Shown one piece after another: positions 36,446-47,346 of a DNA stretch of 64,000 nt. Source of the DNA: Vibrio sp. JPW-9-11-11. GTDB lineage: Bacteria; Pseudomonadota; Gammaproteobacteria; Enterobacterales; Vibrionaceae. Numbering within the stretch: the first letter of the stretch is position 1; every line of letters begins with the position of its first letter. Made by a program: the position numbers and the translations under genes. The stretch spans positions 248,001 to 312,000 of the forward strand of contig NZ_SZQJ01000004.1 in the NCBI RefSeq assembly GCF_013369335.1, given 5' to 3'. Under the pieces are notes generated by a model. It was not told the DNA's origin and ran no database searches. It saw only the letters and a list, made by a program, of their open reading frames with translations.

Positions 36446-37291
36446 TTAGTCGTTCAAGTAAGAGGCATGGAATTTAAGGTGATCGTCGATAAAACTCTGA
36501 ATGAAGAAGTAACTGTGGTCGTAACCAGGCTGCATGCGAAGTTTTACCGTACTGCCAGACTCTTCTGCCGCAGCAAGCAGGCGCTCAGGGTTGAGTTGTT
36601 GTTGCAAAAAGCCGTCCTCTTCACCTTGATCCACCAAAATAGGCACGCTTGCTTGGTGGGCTTTTAACAGCTCGACACTGTCGTACGTTTTCCATGCTTG
36701 CGGGTCGTTACCCAAGTAGTGGCTAAAAGCTTTTTGTCCCCAAGGGCAATTGATGGGGGTGGCGATGGGGCTAAAAGCTGAGATGGAGCGATAACGGTCG
36801 CTGTTTTTTAAGCCAATCATCAGCGCGCCGTGACCGCCCATACTGTGACCCGCAATCGAGCGTGCTTGAGTGACAGGAAAATACTGCTCAACAAGCTTTG
36901 GTAGTTCTTCGACGACATAGCTGTACATTTGGTAATGCGTTTGCCACGGCGATTGAGTCGCGTTGACATAAAATCCAGCGCCTAAACCAAGGTCGTAGGC
37001 GCCGTCGGGGGCATCGGCAACCCCTTCACCACGTGGGCTGGTATCGGGAGCAACGATGGCGATACCTAACTTAGCCGCCATACGAAAAGCCCCCGCTTTT
37101 TGCATAAAGTTCTCATCGCTGCAAGTGAGCCCCGATAGCCAATAAAGGACCGGAACTGGGTTAGTTTTGCTCGCTTGCGGTGGCAGAAAAATAGCAAACC
37201 GCATAGCGCAGTTCAGTACCTGTGAGTGATGCTGGTACTGTTTGTGAAAGCCAGAAAAAACTTTGGCTTGGCTGATATTTTCTATCGTCAT
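36446..37291 (-). CDS. fghA: S-formylglutathione hydrolase
   Basis: 281-residue serine esterase that hydrolyses S-formylglutathione to formate and glutathione, the second step of formaldehyde detoxification. The nucleophile is S150 in GHSMGGHGAL; the early LSGLTCSDENF and TSPRGEG blocks are typical of the esterase D family. It lies 54 bases downstream of the dehydrogenase gene on the same strand, so co-transcription is likely. Confidence 0.95.
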   Translation of the reverse strand: MTIENISQAKVFSGFHKQYQHHSQVLNCAMRFAIFLPPQASKTNPVPVLYWLSGLTCSDENFMQKAGAFRMAAKLGIAIVAPDTSPRGEGVADAPDGAYDLGLGAGFYVNATQSPWQTHYQMYSYVVEELPKLVEQYFPVTQARSIAGHSMGGHGALMIGLKNSDRYRSISAFSPIATPINCPWGQKAFSHYLGNDPQAWKTYDSVELLKAHQASVPILVDQGEEDGFLQQQLNPERLLAAAEESGSTVKLRMQPGYDHSYFFIQSFIDDHLKFHASYLND

Positions 37292-37345
37292 AAGTGATCC
37301 TAGAAGGGGGTGTAGGCAGCGCTACTGCACTGCCTTTGACGTGAA

Positions 37346-38482
<1,137 letters not shown>

Positions 38483-38639
38483 CTATTAAGGTCAGAGTTT
38501 GAGCCAACGGCCAACTCACTAAGACTAGTTCACTTAGAGCCGTTTGCCTTCGATGGTCACAGTATATTTGTTTCTAAATTAATGATAATTACATGTATAT
38601 GAAATAGACTATTACGATTGTGTAATAAAAGAGGCAGGC

Positions 38640-39521
38640 ATGGCGAGTTGGGAAGGCATTAATGAGTTTGTGGCTGTGGTTGAAACACAGAGTTTTACTC
38701 GCGCGGCAATCAAGTTATCGACATCAGTGGCCAACATCAGTCGACGCATTAGCGCACTGGAAGCGAAGCTTGCGGTCAAGTTGTTTGTGCGTACCACACG
38801 TAAAGTATCGGTGACGGAAGCGGGGGCGACGTATTATCAGCATTGCAAACCGCTGGTCGATGGATTGATGCTGGCTGAACTGGCGGTCACACAACTGCAA
38901 GCCACGCCAACAGGGCGAATTAAAATGACGGCGCCAGTCACGTTTGGTGAGCGGATTCTTGCGCCAATAATGCACGAGTTTTTATTACGTTACCCGCAGA
39001 TCGAACTCGACTTAGTGTTGTCGAATCAACGGATGGATCTGGTGCAAGAGGGCTACGACTTGGCGATTCGTCTAGGTAAGCTTGAAGACTCGAGTATGAT
39101 GGCGCGTAAGTTGTTAGACCGACACGTTTTTGTGTGTGCAAGTGGCGAGTATCTTGAACGCCATGGTGAGCCACATACGCTCTCAGAACTCAAGCAACAC
39201 CAATGTTTGAGAGGTTCAAACCACTACTGGCGCTTCGAGCAAGAGGGGGCGGAACGATTAGTTCATGTTGAAGGACGAGTTCAGTGCAACAGTGGCTATG
39301 CGTTAGTCGATGCAGCGTTAAAAGGGTTAGGTATAGTACAACTTCCCGATTATTATGTTCAGCCTTACTTAGAAACTGGTGAACTGGTAGAAGTCTTAAC
39401 TTCCTATCGTGGCAATCAAGAAGGGATATGGGCATTGTATCCACAAAACCGTATGTTAACTTCAAAAGTTCGCACCTTAATTGACTATTTATCATCAGCG
39501 CTAAACCGAGACGAGTTATGA
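38640..39521 (+). CDS. LysR-family transcriptional regulator
   Basis: 293 residues. The helix-turn-helix pattern is SFTRAAIKLSTSVANISRRISALEAKLAVKLFVRTTRKVSVTEAG. It is divergent from adhC and hence likely to control the formaldehyde genes (inference). Its stop overlaps the tadA start in an ATGA tetranucleotide, so tadA may be translated from the same message. GAGGCAGGC precedes the ATG only weakly as a ribosome binding site. Confidence 0.87.
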   Translation: MASWEGINEFVAVVETQSFTRAAIKLSTSVANISRRISALEAKLAVKLFVRTTRKVSVTEAGATYYQHCKPLVDGLMLAELAVTQLQATPTGRIKMTAPVTFGERILAPIMHEFLLRYPQIELDLVLSNQRMDLVQEGYDLAIRLGKLEDSSMMARKLLDRHVFVCASGEYLERHGEPHTLSELKQHQCLRGSNHYWRFEQEGAERLVHVEGRVQCNSGYALVDAALKGLGIVQLPDYYVQPYLETGELVEVLTSYRGNQEGIWALYPQNRMLTSKVRTLIDYLSSALNRDEL

Positions 39522-40084
39522 GTGACCCCCAACAAGTAGACCCTTTTAGCCCCGAAGACCATCAGTTTATGCGGCGAGCGATAGAGCTTGCGCAAGTGGC
39601 CGAGCAAAATGGCGAAGTGCCAGTAGGCGCGGTATTAGTAAAAGGTGGTGAGATCATTGCTGAAGGGTGGAACCAGTCAATCGGTGAACACGATGCAACG
39701 GCTCACGCTGAGATTCAAACTCTGCGTAAAGCCGGGCAGGTTTTGCAAAACTACCGTCTACTCGATACGACGCTTTATGTGACACTCGAGCCTTGTCCCA
39801 TGTGCGCGGGCGCGCTATTGCATAGTAGGGTGAAGCGTGTTGTATTTGGGGCGCCAGATTTAAAAGCGGGCGCTGCGGGGACGGTACTCAACTTGTTCGA
39901 ACACCAAGCGGCGTATCACTATGCGGATGTTGAGCAGGGGTTACTAGAAGACGAATGTCGATCGCAACTGCAATCATTCTTTAAGCGTCGACGTAAAGAG
40001 CAGAAGAAGCAGCGTAAAGCGACCCGTTTTACACGTTTGCATGAAGCGAAAAAGGGGCAGAGTAAGAAGGATTTGAATAAGTAG
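39518..40084 (+). CDS. tadA: tRNA-specific adenosine deaminase
   Basis: 188-residue deaminase that converts A34 to inosine in tRNA-Arg(ACG). Zinc site and catalytic acid are in TAHAEIQ (H63, E65) and PCPMC (C93, C96). The C-terminal 30 residues are very basic (FKRRRKEQKKQRKATR), extending beyond the E. coli length of about 167 and probably aiding tRNA binding. It overlaps the LysR gene by four bases. Confidence 0.95.
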   Translation: MSDPQQVDPFSPEDHQFMRRAIELAQVAEQNGEVPVGAVLVKGGEIIAEGWNQSIGEHDATAHAEIQTLRKAGQVLQNYRLLDTTLYVTLEPCPMCAGALLHSRVKRVVFGAPDLKAGAAGTVLNLFEHQAAYHYADVEQGLLEDECRSQLQSFFKRRRKEQKKQRKATRFTRLHEAKKGQSKKDLNK

Positions 40085-40099
40085 CTGCGAAAGGTTTTA

Positions 40100-40129
40100 A
40101 GCAAACATCTTAACTTTAAGATGTTTGCT
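40100..40129. terminator. Hairpin between tadA and bL34-like gene
   Basis: AGCAAACATCTTA-actt-TAAGATGTTTGCT stem between convergent genes. No good T-run follows on either strand, so termination is possible but not certain. Confidence 0.5.
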
Positions 40130-40137
40130 GTTAGTGG

Positions 40138-40275
40138 TTATGCCGCACAGATTAGCTGCATGAACGCGCGGTGACGAGCAATCACCTTTTTCTTGTTGTT
40201 GCTGATCATACGTTTACGGCGATTCGCAGCAACGGTTTTATTAAGGCGTTTTGACTGCAATTTACGTCTCAGCAT
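40138..40275 (-). CDS. Small basic bL34-like protein, 45 residues
   Basis: Short gene with a strong ribosome binding site: GAGGAGGT ends about six to seven bases before the ATG at 40275. It encodes 45 residues with 15 Lys/Arg and no Asp/Glu. The segment RRKRMISNNKKKVIARHRA lines up with the conserved part of ribosomal protein bL34 (RARMATKNGRKVIxxRRA): Arg, Met, Asn, Lys, Val, Ile, Arg and Ala are shared at the same spacing, and the overall length is that of bL34 (44-46). The usual rpmH is next to rnpA near the origin, so this would be an additional divergent paralogue. Function unknown; it could be ribosomal, nucleic-acid binding, or unrelated by chance. Confidence 0.75.
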   Translation of the reverse strand: MLRRKLQSKRLNKTVAANRRKRMISNNKKKVIARHRAFMQLICAA

Positions 40276-40481
40276 AAAACAACCTCCTCTGGTAATGAAA
40301 AGAAGATTTGGTGAGCAAGACCCGTTAGGTCATTGATAAACAGGCCGTAAAAACGATCTGTTCTATAAATGACCATATTGGTAAGCTCGGTCACCCCATC
40401 TGGAATACGCTATTTTGTATGGTTTTCGAGTAGATAAGTCAAGTACGTCGTGATGGGAAGGCACGACGCTTGTGATCGTTA

Positions 40482-42026
40482 TTACTCTTCGACCATCTCT
40501 GGGTCGTTTTCCTGCTCACTTTCTTGAGCTCGTTCCTCGGCAAGCTCGTCGCTGTTGTCCTCATCTTCGGCAAACTCTATGACAACAAGGTCATCCACGT
40601 TGACATCTTGGCTCTCTTCCGATTGCTGTTCGACATGACCAATGATGCTCTGATAATAGCGACGGATATTCTCGACGTAATTGCGAGCCTCGTCACCACG
40701 GGCAAAGCCATAGCGAGTTTGGCTGTAGTATTTTTTCTGTCTGAGTAACGGTAAGCGGTCTTTAACATCCGACCAGGCGTCAGGGTTGCCCCCTTGTTTT
40801 TTGGTTAAGCGACGGGCGTCCATCATATGCCCGTAGCCGACATTGTACGAGGCGAGCGCAAACCAGATCTTTTCGTGCTGCTCAATTGAATCTGGGATAC
40901 GGCCAACAATGCGTCGCAGATACTCGACCCCACCGCGTACCGACTGTTCTGGATCTAGGCGGTTGGTGACCCCGACACTTTTGGCGGTCGGTAAGGTGAG
41001 CATCATCATTCCGCGCACACCGGTTGGGGATTTGGCGCGCGGGTTCCAGTGTGACTCTTGGTAGGCCAGTGCTGCAACTAGGCGCCAGTCAAACTCGTCG
41101 GAGTACTTTTTAAATAGCGGCGACCATTTAGGCAGCTTAGAGTCGAGCGCTCGTATAAATGCGCGAGTGTCGACGTAATCAAAGCTACTGATATGACCGA
41201 TGTATTTTTCTTCCAGTGACGCAAGATGGCCTGACTGTTGAACGCTACCAAAGTACTCGATCAATAAGCCGTACAGGCTTTCGTCTTGTGAACGGCGTAA
41301 AAACCAAGAAATCGGCTGGTCTTCCGTCAGCTCAAACGCTAACGCGATATCGGGATAAATACGTTGTGACAGTGAGACTTCGACTGAATCTGCAACGGTA
41401 AAACGCAGCTCGCCTTGTGAGACGGCTTTGAGTAGATCGTTGACATCGGCGTTAGGGTCAATATCGTATGAAAAGTCACTGTGTTGAGCCTGAATCTCGG
41501 CCAAACTTTGATTGAAATGAGAGTCGCTGACAATGCGCAGTACATTCTCGCCGTCGTTTTCTTCGATTAGTTGAGCTTGTCTGACAAGAAGCTGCTCAAT
41601 GTTTCGTGGCCGCCAGTTGCCTTTTTTGTACACCAGTTGCTGGCTGACATAATAATAAGCGGGGCCAGGGCGAAAAGCGCGCAACCGCTCGGGCGACTGG
41701 GTTAAGCCTGCCGCGATGATATCAATCTCGCCGTGTCTTAATGCCGGATAGAGGCTAGAAATTCGATAAGCCGGTTTCATTTCTAGTTGTACGCCGAGCT
41801 CATTGGCAAACTCTCGCGCCAACTCATAGTCGAGCCCCGCCGGACCGTCAGGGCCGATATAGTAGGAGAGCTGGTTGTTGAGAGTGCCCACTCGCAATAC
41901 GCCACGCTCTTTGATCTGCTCTAGCTCGCTCTTCGGCTCAGACTCGATTTGACAGCCCGACACTAGTAGCACGGTAAATACCAGTGCACTGAATGATTTA
42001 AGCTGTTTAAGGTAATGCTTTTTCAT
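40482..42026 (-). CDS. mltF: Membrane-bound lytic murein transglycosylase F
   Basis: 514-residue lipoprotein that cleaves peptidoglycan glycan strands. The signal peptide ends in a lipobox LVSGC. Residues about 35-265 are a periplasmic solute-binding-like domain (LRVGTLNNQLSYY to EEKYIGHI). The C-terminal half is the SLT domain, with the catalytic glutamate in AYQESHWNP and the motifs GVRGMMMLT and ASYNVGYGHM. A distinctive acidic tail of about 45 residues follows. ATG at 42026 is preferred over the upstream GTG at 42041, giving a proper lipoprotein start. It faces away from purL. Confidence 0.93.
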   Translation of the reverse strand: MKKHYLKQLKSFSALVFTVLLVSGCQIESEPKSELEQIKERGVLRVGTLNNQLSYYIGPDGPAGLDYELAREFANELGVQLEMKPAYRISSLYPALRHGEIDIIAAGLTQSPERLRAFRPGPAYYYVSQQLVYKKGNWRPRNIEQLLVRQAQLIEENDGENVLRIVSDSHFNQSLAEIQAQHSDFSYDIDPNADVNDLLKAVSQGELRFTVADSVEVSLSQRIYPDIALAFELTEDQPISWFLRRSQDESLYGLLIEYFGSVQQSGHLASLEEKYIGHISSFDYVDTRAFIRALDSKLPKWSPLFKKYSDEFDWRLVAALAYQESHWNPRAKSPTGVRGMMMLTLPTAKSVGVTNRLDPEQSVRGGVEYLRRIVGRIPDSIEQHEKIWFALASYNVGYGHMMDARRLTKKQGGNPDAWSDVKDRLPLLRQKKYYSQTRYGFARGDEARNYVENIRRYYQSIIGHVEQQSEESQDVNVDDLVVIEFAEDEDNSDELAEERAQESEQENDPEMVEE

Positions 42027-42160
42027 TAACGACAATCTCACGCATTCAATAGGGCATTTATATCAAAGTGGTATAACAAGGCAAGCCAAACCATTGCTCT
42101 GCGACGTAAGCGATCTCACTTTTGGATTTTGGTTGTATTTCAAAATTGACAAAAAAAATG

Positions 42161-42176
42161 ACGCAAACGGTTGCTT
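42161..42176 (+). promoter_or_regulatory. PurR-like operator upstream of purL
   Basis: ACGCAAACGGTTGCTT matches the PUR box (ACGCAAACGTTTTCNT) with the central CGcaaaCGgttGC symmetry. It lies about 180 bases before purL and just upstream of a good sigma70 promoter. Confidence 0.8.
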
Positions 42177-42182
42177 TTGGTG

Positions 42183-42211
42183 TTACATCACAAAAACATT
42201 TGCTTTATAAT
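42183..42211 (+). promoter_or_regulatory. purL sigma70 promoter
   Basis: TTACAT (42183-42188), 17 bases, TATAAT (42206-42211). The transcript would have a leader of about 140 bases. A short hairpin AGGTTTG-gCAAACCT (42243-42257) and a second one centred near 42265 are in the leader. Confidence 0.65.
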
Positions 42212-42357
42212 GCGCTCGCAAACGCAGAGGTGGAATCGGCATAGGTTTGGCAAACCTTCGGGAATAGCTTCGAAGAAAATACAGTAACCCACTGAATTTA
42301 TTCCAATATCACCTCAGGTCATTAGACCTTAACCAATTGCATAAGAGACCTAAGCAC

Positions 42358-45300
42358 ATGAGAATTTTTCGTGGCTCCCCAGCTCTATCTGAATTTCGTG
42401 TTAACAAGCTTCTAGAGCTTTGTCGTGAACTAGGCTTGCCAGTGACTGGCATTTACGCAGAGTTCGCTCACTTTGCTGAATTATCCGCTGATCTTGACGC
42501 TCAAGAAGTTGAGAAGTTAGAAAAACTACTGACTTACGGTCCTACAATTGAAGAGCATTCGCCAGAAGGCCTACTTCTGCTAGTGACGCCTCGTCCGGGT
42601 ACTATCTCTCCTTGGTCTTCTAAGTCGACAGACATCGCCAACAACTGTGGTCTCGATAAAGTGGTTCGTCTAGAGCGCGGTACGGCTTACTACGTCGAAA
42701 CATCGGCTGAGCTCACCGAACTTCAATTGGTTGAACTAAAAGCGATTCTGCATGATCGCATGATGGAAGTGGTATTCGCTGAATTTGAATCAGCTCAAGC
42801 GCTGTTCCAAGTGGCTGAACCAGCTCCTGTAGCAGACGTTGACCTATTAAACGGTGGTCGTGCTGCGCTTGAAAAGGCAAACGTTACCCTAGGCTTGGCA
42901 CTCGCCGATGATGAAATTGAATACCTTTACGATGCGTTCGTAAATAAGCTAGATCGTAACCCAACCGACATCGAGCTAATGATGTTTGCCCAGGCGAACT
43001 CAGAGCACTGTCGTCACAAGATCTTCAATGCAGACTGGACTATCGACGGCGTTAAGCAAGAGAAGTCTTTGTTCAAGATGATCAAGAACACTTTCGAAAC
43101 CACACCAGAAAACGTGCTGTCTGCGTACAAAGATAACGCAGCAGTTATGGTCGGTTCAGATGTAGGTCGTTTCTTCCCCAACCCTGAGACTCGCCAGTAC
43201 GGTTACAGCCACGAGAAAGCGCACATCCTGATGAAGGTGGAAACGCACAACCACCCAACGGCTATCTCTCCTTGGCCGGGCGCTTCGACAGGCTCTGGTG
43301 GTGAAATCCGCGACGAAGGCGCAACAGGTATCGGTGGTAAGCCAAAAGCGGGTCTGGTTGGTTTCACAACGTCTAACCTACGTATTCCTGGTTTCGAACA
43401 GCCATGGGAAACAGATTTCGGTAAGCCAGGTCGCATCGTTAACGCTCTAGACATCATGCTAGAAGGCCCACTTGGTGGCGCGGCGTTCAACAACGAATTT
43501 GGTCGTCCAAACCTACTGGGTTACTTCCGTACTTACGAAGAAAAAGTGAACTCTCACGCCGGTGTTGAGGTTCGCGGTTACCACAAGCCGATCATGATTG
43601 CTGGTGGTATGGGTAACATCCGTGACGAGCACGTGCAGAAGAAAGAGATCCCGGTAGGTGCAAGCCTAATCGTATTGGGTGGTCCTGCGATGAACATCGG
43701 CCTTGGTGGTGGTGCGGCATCTTCAATGGCGTCTGGTCAATCAGCGGAAGATCTAGATTTCGCTTCTGTACAGCGTGAAAACCCAGAGATGGAACGCCGC
43801 TGTCAGGAAGTGATCGACCGTTGTTGGCAGCTTGGTGAAGAGAACCCAATTGCATTTATCCACGATGTGGGCGCGGGCGGTATCTCTAACGCACTTCCAG
43901 AGCTAGTAGATGACGGCGAGCGTGGTGGTATCTTCCAGCTACGTGATGTACCAAACGACGAACCAGGCATGAGCCCACTTGAAATCTGGTGTAATGAATC
44001 GCAAGAGCGTTACGTAATGGCGGTTGCGCCAGAGAACATGGCAGTCTTCGATGCGATCTGTAAGCGTGAACGCGCCCCATACGCAGTAGTAGGCATTGCA
44101 ACTGAAGAACGTGAACTAAAACTTGAAGATTCACACTTCGACAACACGCCAATCGACATGCCAATGGACGTGCTTTTAGGTAAAACACCTAAGATGCACC
44201 GCGATGCGAAAACGCTAAAGGCTAACAACCCAGCGGTTAACCGTGATGGCATTGAGCTAAACGAAGCAGCAGATCGTGTTCTACGTCTGCCAACGGTCGC
44301 AGAGAAAACATTCCTTATCACTATCGGTGACCGCACAGTGACTGGCCTAGTGGCGCGTGACCAAATGGTTGGCCCATGGCAGGTGCCAGTCGCTAACTGT
44401 GCAGTGACTGCAGCAAGCTACGATACTTACCACGGTGAAGCGATGTCTATGGGTGAGCGCACGCCTGTTGCTCTTCTAGACTTTGGCGCATCTGCTCGTC
44501 TAGCAGTGGGTGAGGCAATCACTAACATCGCTGCGACAAACATCGGTGATATCAAACACATTAAACTGTCTGCTAACTGGATGTCTCCAGCAGGTCACCC
44601 GGGTGAAGATGCAGGTCTTTACGAAGCGGTGAAAGCGGTAGGTGAAGAGTTATGTCCAGCACTTGGACTGACTATCCCTGTGGGTAAAGACTCAATGTCG
44701 ATGAAGACCAAGTGGGAAGAGAACGGTGAGCAGAAAGAAGTCACGTCTCCGTTATCTCTCATCATCACTGCGTTTGCTCGTGTTGAAGATGTGCGTAAGA
44801 CAATCACTCCGCAATTACGCACAGACAAAGGCGATACTTCATTAGTACTTATCGACCTAGGTAATGGTCAAAATCGTCTAGGTGCAACAGCTCTAGCACA
44901 GGTTTACAAGCAGCTTGGTGATAAGCCAGCAGACGTAGATAACGCAGCGCAGTTAAAAGGTTTCTACCAAGGCGTTCAGACTCTAGTTGCGAACGACCAA
45001 GTCGTGGCTTACCACGATAAAGGCGATGGCGGTCTATTCGTTACTCTAGCTGAGATGGCATTTGCGGGTCACTGTGGTGTTAAAGCGAACATTGAAGCAT
45101 TAGGTGCTGATGCTCTAGCTGCACTATTCAATGAAGAGCTAGGTGCAGTACTTCAGGTTAAGAACGAAGATTTAGACGCTGTACTTTCAACGTTAGCAGC
45201 AAATGGCCTTGAGGCATGTTCTCATGTAATTGGCTCTGTCGAAGCATCTGATGAGCTAGTGATCACTTCTGGTGATACTGTCGTTCTTGAACGTAACCGT

Positions 45301-46254
45301 ACTGAACTACGTACTATCTGGGCTGAGACTACGCATAAGATGCAAGCTCTGCGTGATAACCCAGCATGTGCTGACCAAGAGTTTGAGGCGAAGAAAGACA
45401 ACTCTGACCCAGGTCTAAACGTTGAGCTAAGCTTCGACGTGAACGAAGACATCGCAGCGCCTTACATTGCGAAAGGTGCTAAGCCTAAGATGGCAATCCT
45501 ACGTGAGCAGGGCGTTAACTCTCATGTAGAGATGGCTGCAGCCTTTGACCGCGCAGGCTTTGAAGCAACGGATATTCACATGAGCGACATTCTAACGGGT
45601 CAAGCTGCTCTAGAAGAATATCAAGGCCTAGTAGCTTGTGGTGGCTTCTCTTACGGTGACGTTCTAGGTGCTGGTGAAGGTTGGGCGAAATCTATCCTGT
45701 TCAACGAACAAGCGCGTAACCAGTTTGAAGGCTTCTTCCAACGTGAAGATACGTTCTCTCTAGGTGTGTGTAACGGTTGTCAGATGCTATCGAACCTTAA
45801 AGAGCTAATCCCAGGTGCAGACCTATGGCCACGTTTTGTTCGCAACGAATCTGAGCGTTTTGAAGCTCGCTTCAGCCTAGTAGAAGTTCAAAAGTCTGAC
45901 TCTGTATTCTTCGACGGCATGGCTGGTTCTCGTATGCCAATCGCAGTGTCTCACGGTGAAGGTCGCGTAGAAGTACGGGATGCTGACCACCTAGCAGCGA
46001 TTGAAGCATCAGGTACAGTTGCCGTGCGTTATGTCGACAACCACGGTAACCCAACGCAGCAATACCCGAACAACCCGAACGGCTCGCCAAACGCTATCAC
46101 GGGTCTAACGACTCAAGATGGCCGCGTGACTATCATGATGCCGCACCCAGAGCGTGTCTTCCGTACGGTAGCTAACTCTTGGTCTCCAGAAGGTTGGGGT
46201 GAGAATGGTGCTTGGATGCGTATGTTCCAAAACGCACGTAAGAACATCGGTTAA
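42358..46254 (+). CDS. purL: Phosphoribosylformylglycinamidine synthase
   Basis: 1298-residue single-chain FGAM synthase of the gamma-proteobacterial type, the fourth step of purine synthesis. The N-terminal half holds the substrate-binding and AIR-synthase-like domains ([36 protein letters not shown]). The C-terminal about 250 residues are a class I glutamine amidotransferase with the nucleophile in GVCNGCQML and the HGEGR segment. The start ATG at 42358 is used because the protein then begins [14 protein letters not shown], as in E. coli (1295 residues). A PurR-like operator is upstream and a terminator follows. Confidence 0.97.
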   Translation: MRIFRGSPALSEFRVNKLLELCRELGLPVTGIYAEFAHFAELSADLDAQEVEKLEKLLTYGPTIEEHSPEGLLLLVTPRPGTISPWSSKSTDIANNCGLDKVVRLERGTAYYVETSAELTELQLVELKAILHDRMMEVVFAEFESAQALFQVAEPAPVADVDLLNGGRAALEKANVTLGLALADDEIEYLYDAFVNKLDRNPTDIELMMFAQANSEHCRHKIFNADWTIDGVKQEKSLFKMIKNTFETTPENVLSAYKDNAAVMVGSDVGRFFPNPETRQYGYSHEKAHILMKVETHNHPTAISPWPGASTGSGGEIRDEGATGIGGKPKAGLVGFTTSNLRIPGFEQPWETDFGKPGRIVNALDIMLEGPLGGAAFNNEFGRPNLLGYFRTYEEKVNSHAGVEVRGYHKPIMIAGGMGNIRDEHVQKKEIPVGASLIVLGGPAMNIGLGGGAASSMASGQSAEDLDFASVQRENPEMERRCQEVIDRCWQLGEENPIAFIHDVGAGGISNALPELVDDGERGGIFQLRDVPNDEPGMSPLEIWCNESQERYVMAVAPENMAVFDAICKRERAPYAVVGIATEERELKLEDSHFDNTPIDMPMDVLLGKTPKMHRDAKTLKANNPAVNRDGIELNEAADRVLRLPTVAEKTFLITIGDRTVTGLVARDQMVGPWQVPVANCAVTAASYDTYHGEAMSMGERTPVALLDFGASARLAVGEAITNIAATNIGDIKHIKLSANWMSPAGHPGEDAGLYEAVKAVGEELCPALGLTIPVGKDSMSMKTKWEENGEQKEVTSPLSLIITAFARVEDVRKTITPQLRTDKGDTSLVLIDLGNGQNRLGATALAQVYKQLGDKPADVDNAAQLKGFYQGVQTLVANDQVVAYHDKGDGGLFVTLAEMAFAGHCGVKANIEALGADALAALFNEELGAVLQVKNEDLDAVLSTLAANGLEACSHVIGSVEASDELVITSGDTVVLERNRTELRTIWAETTHKMQALRDNPACADQEFEAKKDNSDPGLNVELSFDVNEDIAAPYIAKGAKPKMAILREQGVNSHVEMAAAFDRAGFEATDIHMSDILTGQAALEEYQGLVACGGFSYGDVLGAGEGWAKSILFNEQARNQFEGFFQREDTFSLGVCNGCQMLSNLKELIPGADLWPRFVRNESERFEARFSLVEVQKSDSVFFDGMAGSRMPIAVSHGEGRVEVRDADHLAAIEASGTVAVRYVDNHGNPTQQYPNNPNGSPNAITGLTTQDGRVTIMMPHPERVFRTVANSWSPEGWGENGAWMRMFQNARKNIG

Positions 46255-46291
46255 TTGAGAAGACGTTATTTTTTGTCTAGCAGCATAATTA

Positions 46292-46320
46292 AAGCGCAGA
46301 TCGATAGGTCTGCGCTTTTT
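46292..46320 (+). terminator. purL terminator
   Basis: Arms AAGCGCAGA and TCTGCGCTT followed by a T-run; about 40 bases after the purL stop. Confidence 0.85.
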
Positions 46321-46423
46321 GTTTTCTAGGGACTAATTTCTAGGAACTTTGTACTTTCTATGCTCTAATACCGCCCTTGCCAAGGGATGGCTAAATCCCT
46401 CAACAATCCCTTAGGAAATGAAT

Positions 46424-46774
46424 ATGTCGAACAACAAAAAATTCGCTATACGCGTGACTGAAAAACGTAACGGTTGGTGCGCCGAGATCACTCGCCAAGT
46501 GACTTCACGTAAAACGTCAGTATCTAAGCGTGAAACCGGCTTTGACACGGAAGCCCAAGCTCAAGAGTGGGCTGAAAAAGAGCTCGCAGGTTTCATCAAG
46601 AACCAAGCTGAACGTAACGAGCGTAAAGGTGAAGCGCGTAAAGTGCGTATTGAACGCGAAGAGCGTCTAGCGCAAGAAGCAGCGGAAAAGAAAGCACGTT
46701 ACGAAGAAGCCAAGCGTGAAGCAGCAGCGCAAGCTGAACTGGATGATGAAGACGACTTTTTCGACGAAGACTAA
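46424..46774 (+). CDS. DUF3622 family protein
   Basis: 116 residues from ATG at 46424, which has AGGA seven bases upstream; ATG at 46418 is too close. The N-terminal part (AIRVTEKRNGWCAEITRQVTSRKTSVSKRETGF) matches DUF3622, a small Vibrio-type family of unknown role. The C-terminal 60 residues are a charged, Ala/Glu/Lys/Arg-rich helix ending in an acidic tail DDEDDFFDED. It may bind nucleic acid or protein, but no function is known. Confidence 0.82.
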   Translation: MSNNKKFAIRVTEKRNGWCAEITRQVTSRKTSVSKRETGFDTEAQAQEWAEKELAGFIKNQAERNERKGEARKVRIEREERLAQEAAEKKARYEEAKREAAAQAELDDEDDFFDED

Positions 46775-46793
46775 TAGCAGCGCAATTACAAAT

Positions 46794-46816
46794 AAAACCG
46801 CCAACTAGGCGGTTTT
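46794..46816. terminator. Terminator between DUF3622 and DUF4250 genes
   Basis: Arms AAAACCGCC and GGCGGTTTT followed by T residues on the plus strand, with complementary A/T run on the other. Confidence 0.9.
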
Positions 46817-46839
46817 TTGCATCTGAGGCGGTTACGCAG

Positions 46840-47031
46840 TTAGCGGAATTGACCCGCATCAGGTAAAAAGTCGAATCCAGCTTTAGCGAGTTTGGCTTCT
46901 AAAGCGCTTCTCTCAATATCAAAGTAAGCGGTGAGTTTATCTAAGTCACCATCGAAGTCATCGCGAAGCTTCATGTTGACGATACTCATCAACATAATAG
47001 AGTCCATGTTTTCAAAGTTCGCCAGATTCAT
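46840..47031 (-). CDS. DUF4250 family protein
   Basis: 63-residue soluble protein matching DUF4250 (pattern NLANFENMDSIMLMSIVNMKLRDDF). Function unknown. Its ATG overlaps the stop of the YaeP-like gene (TAATG), so the two are translationally coupled. Confidence 0.85.
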   Translation of the reverse strand: MNLANFENMDSIMLMSIVNMKLRDDFDGDLDKLTAYFDIERSALEAKLAKAGFDFLPDAGQFR

Positions 47032-47237
47032 TATTTGTCCTCGAAGTCAGAAATCAGTAAGTTAGCCGCCGCAAACGCGGCTTTTTCTCGTACTTCTTTT
47101 GGCAGTGATTCATCAGCTGCGATGTCATTTAAAGCTCTCACAGCGCATGATATCGCTTGTGGTACGTAGGCTTGATCGCCACTTCCTATTTGCGCATACA
47201 ATTCGCGCACCAAATCACAACAGCCGTAGACTTGCAT
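47031..47237 (-). CDS. yaeP: YaeP-like protein (UPF0253)
   Basis: 68-residue protein similar to E. coli YaeP (66 residues): [19 protein letters not shown], then [17 protein letters not shown]. The start ATG at 47237 is preferred because GGAG lies eight bases upstream; the GTG at 47246 has none. Function is unknown. It is followed by the DUF4250 gene in an overlapping pair. Confidence 0.85.
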   Translation of the reverse strand: MQVYGCCDLVRELYAQIGSGDQAYVPQAISCAVRALNDIAADESLPKEVREKAAFAAANLLISDFEDK

Positions 47238-47346
47238 GGCTTTCACTCCAATAAATGATAACTGCTCTCAAATATACACATACCGTTCAGGAAACTCAAA
47301 GCGTTGATTTGTCTTAGCGCAAGGCTAGGTTCGCGCTGCTGGTTTT

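Noticed and set aside
40293..40481. Terminator-like repeat CGTCGTG/CACGACG at the mltF end
   Set aside because: The stem is only seven bases with no T-run, so I did not list it as a terminator.
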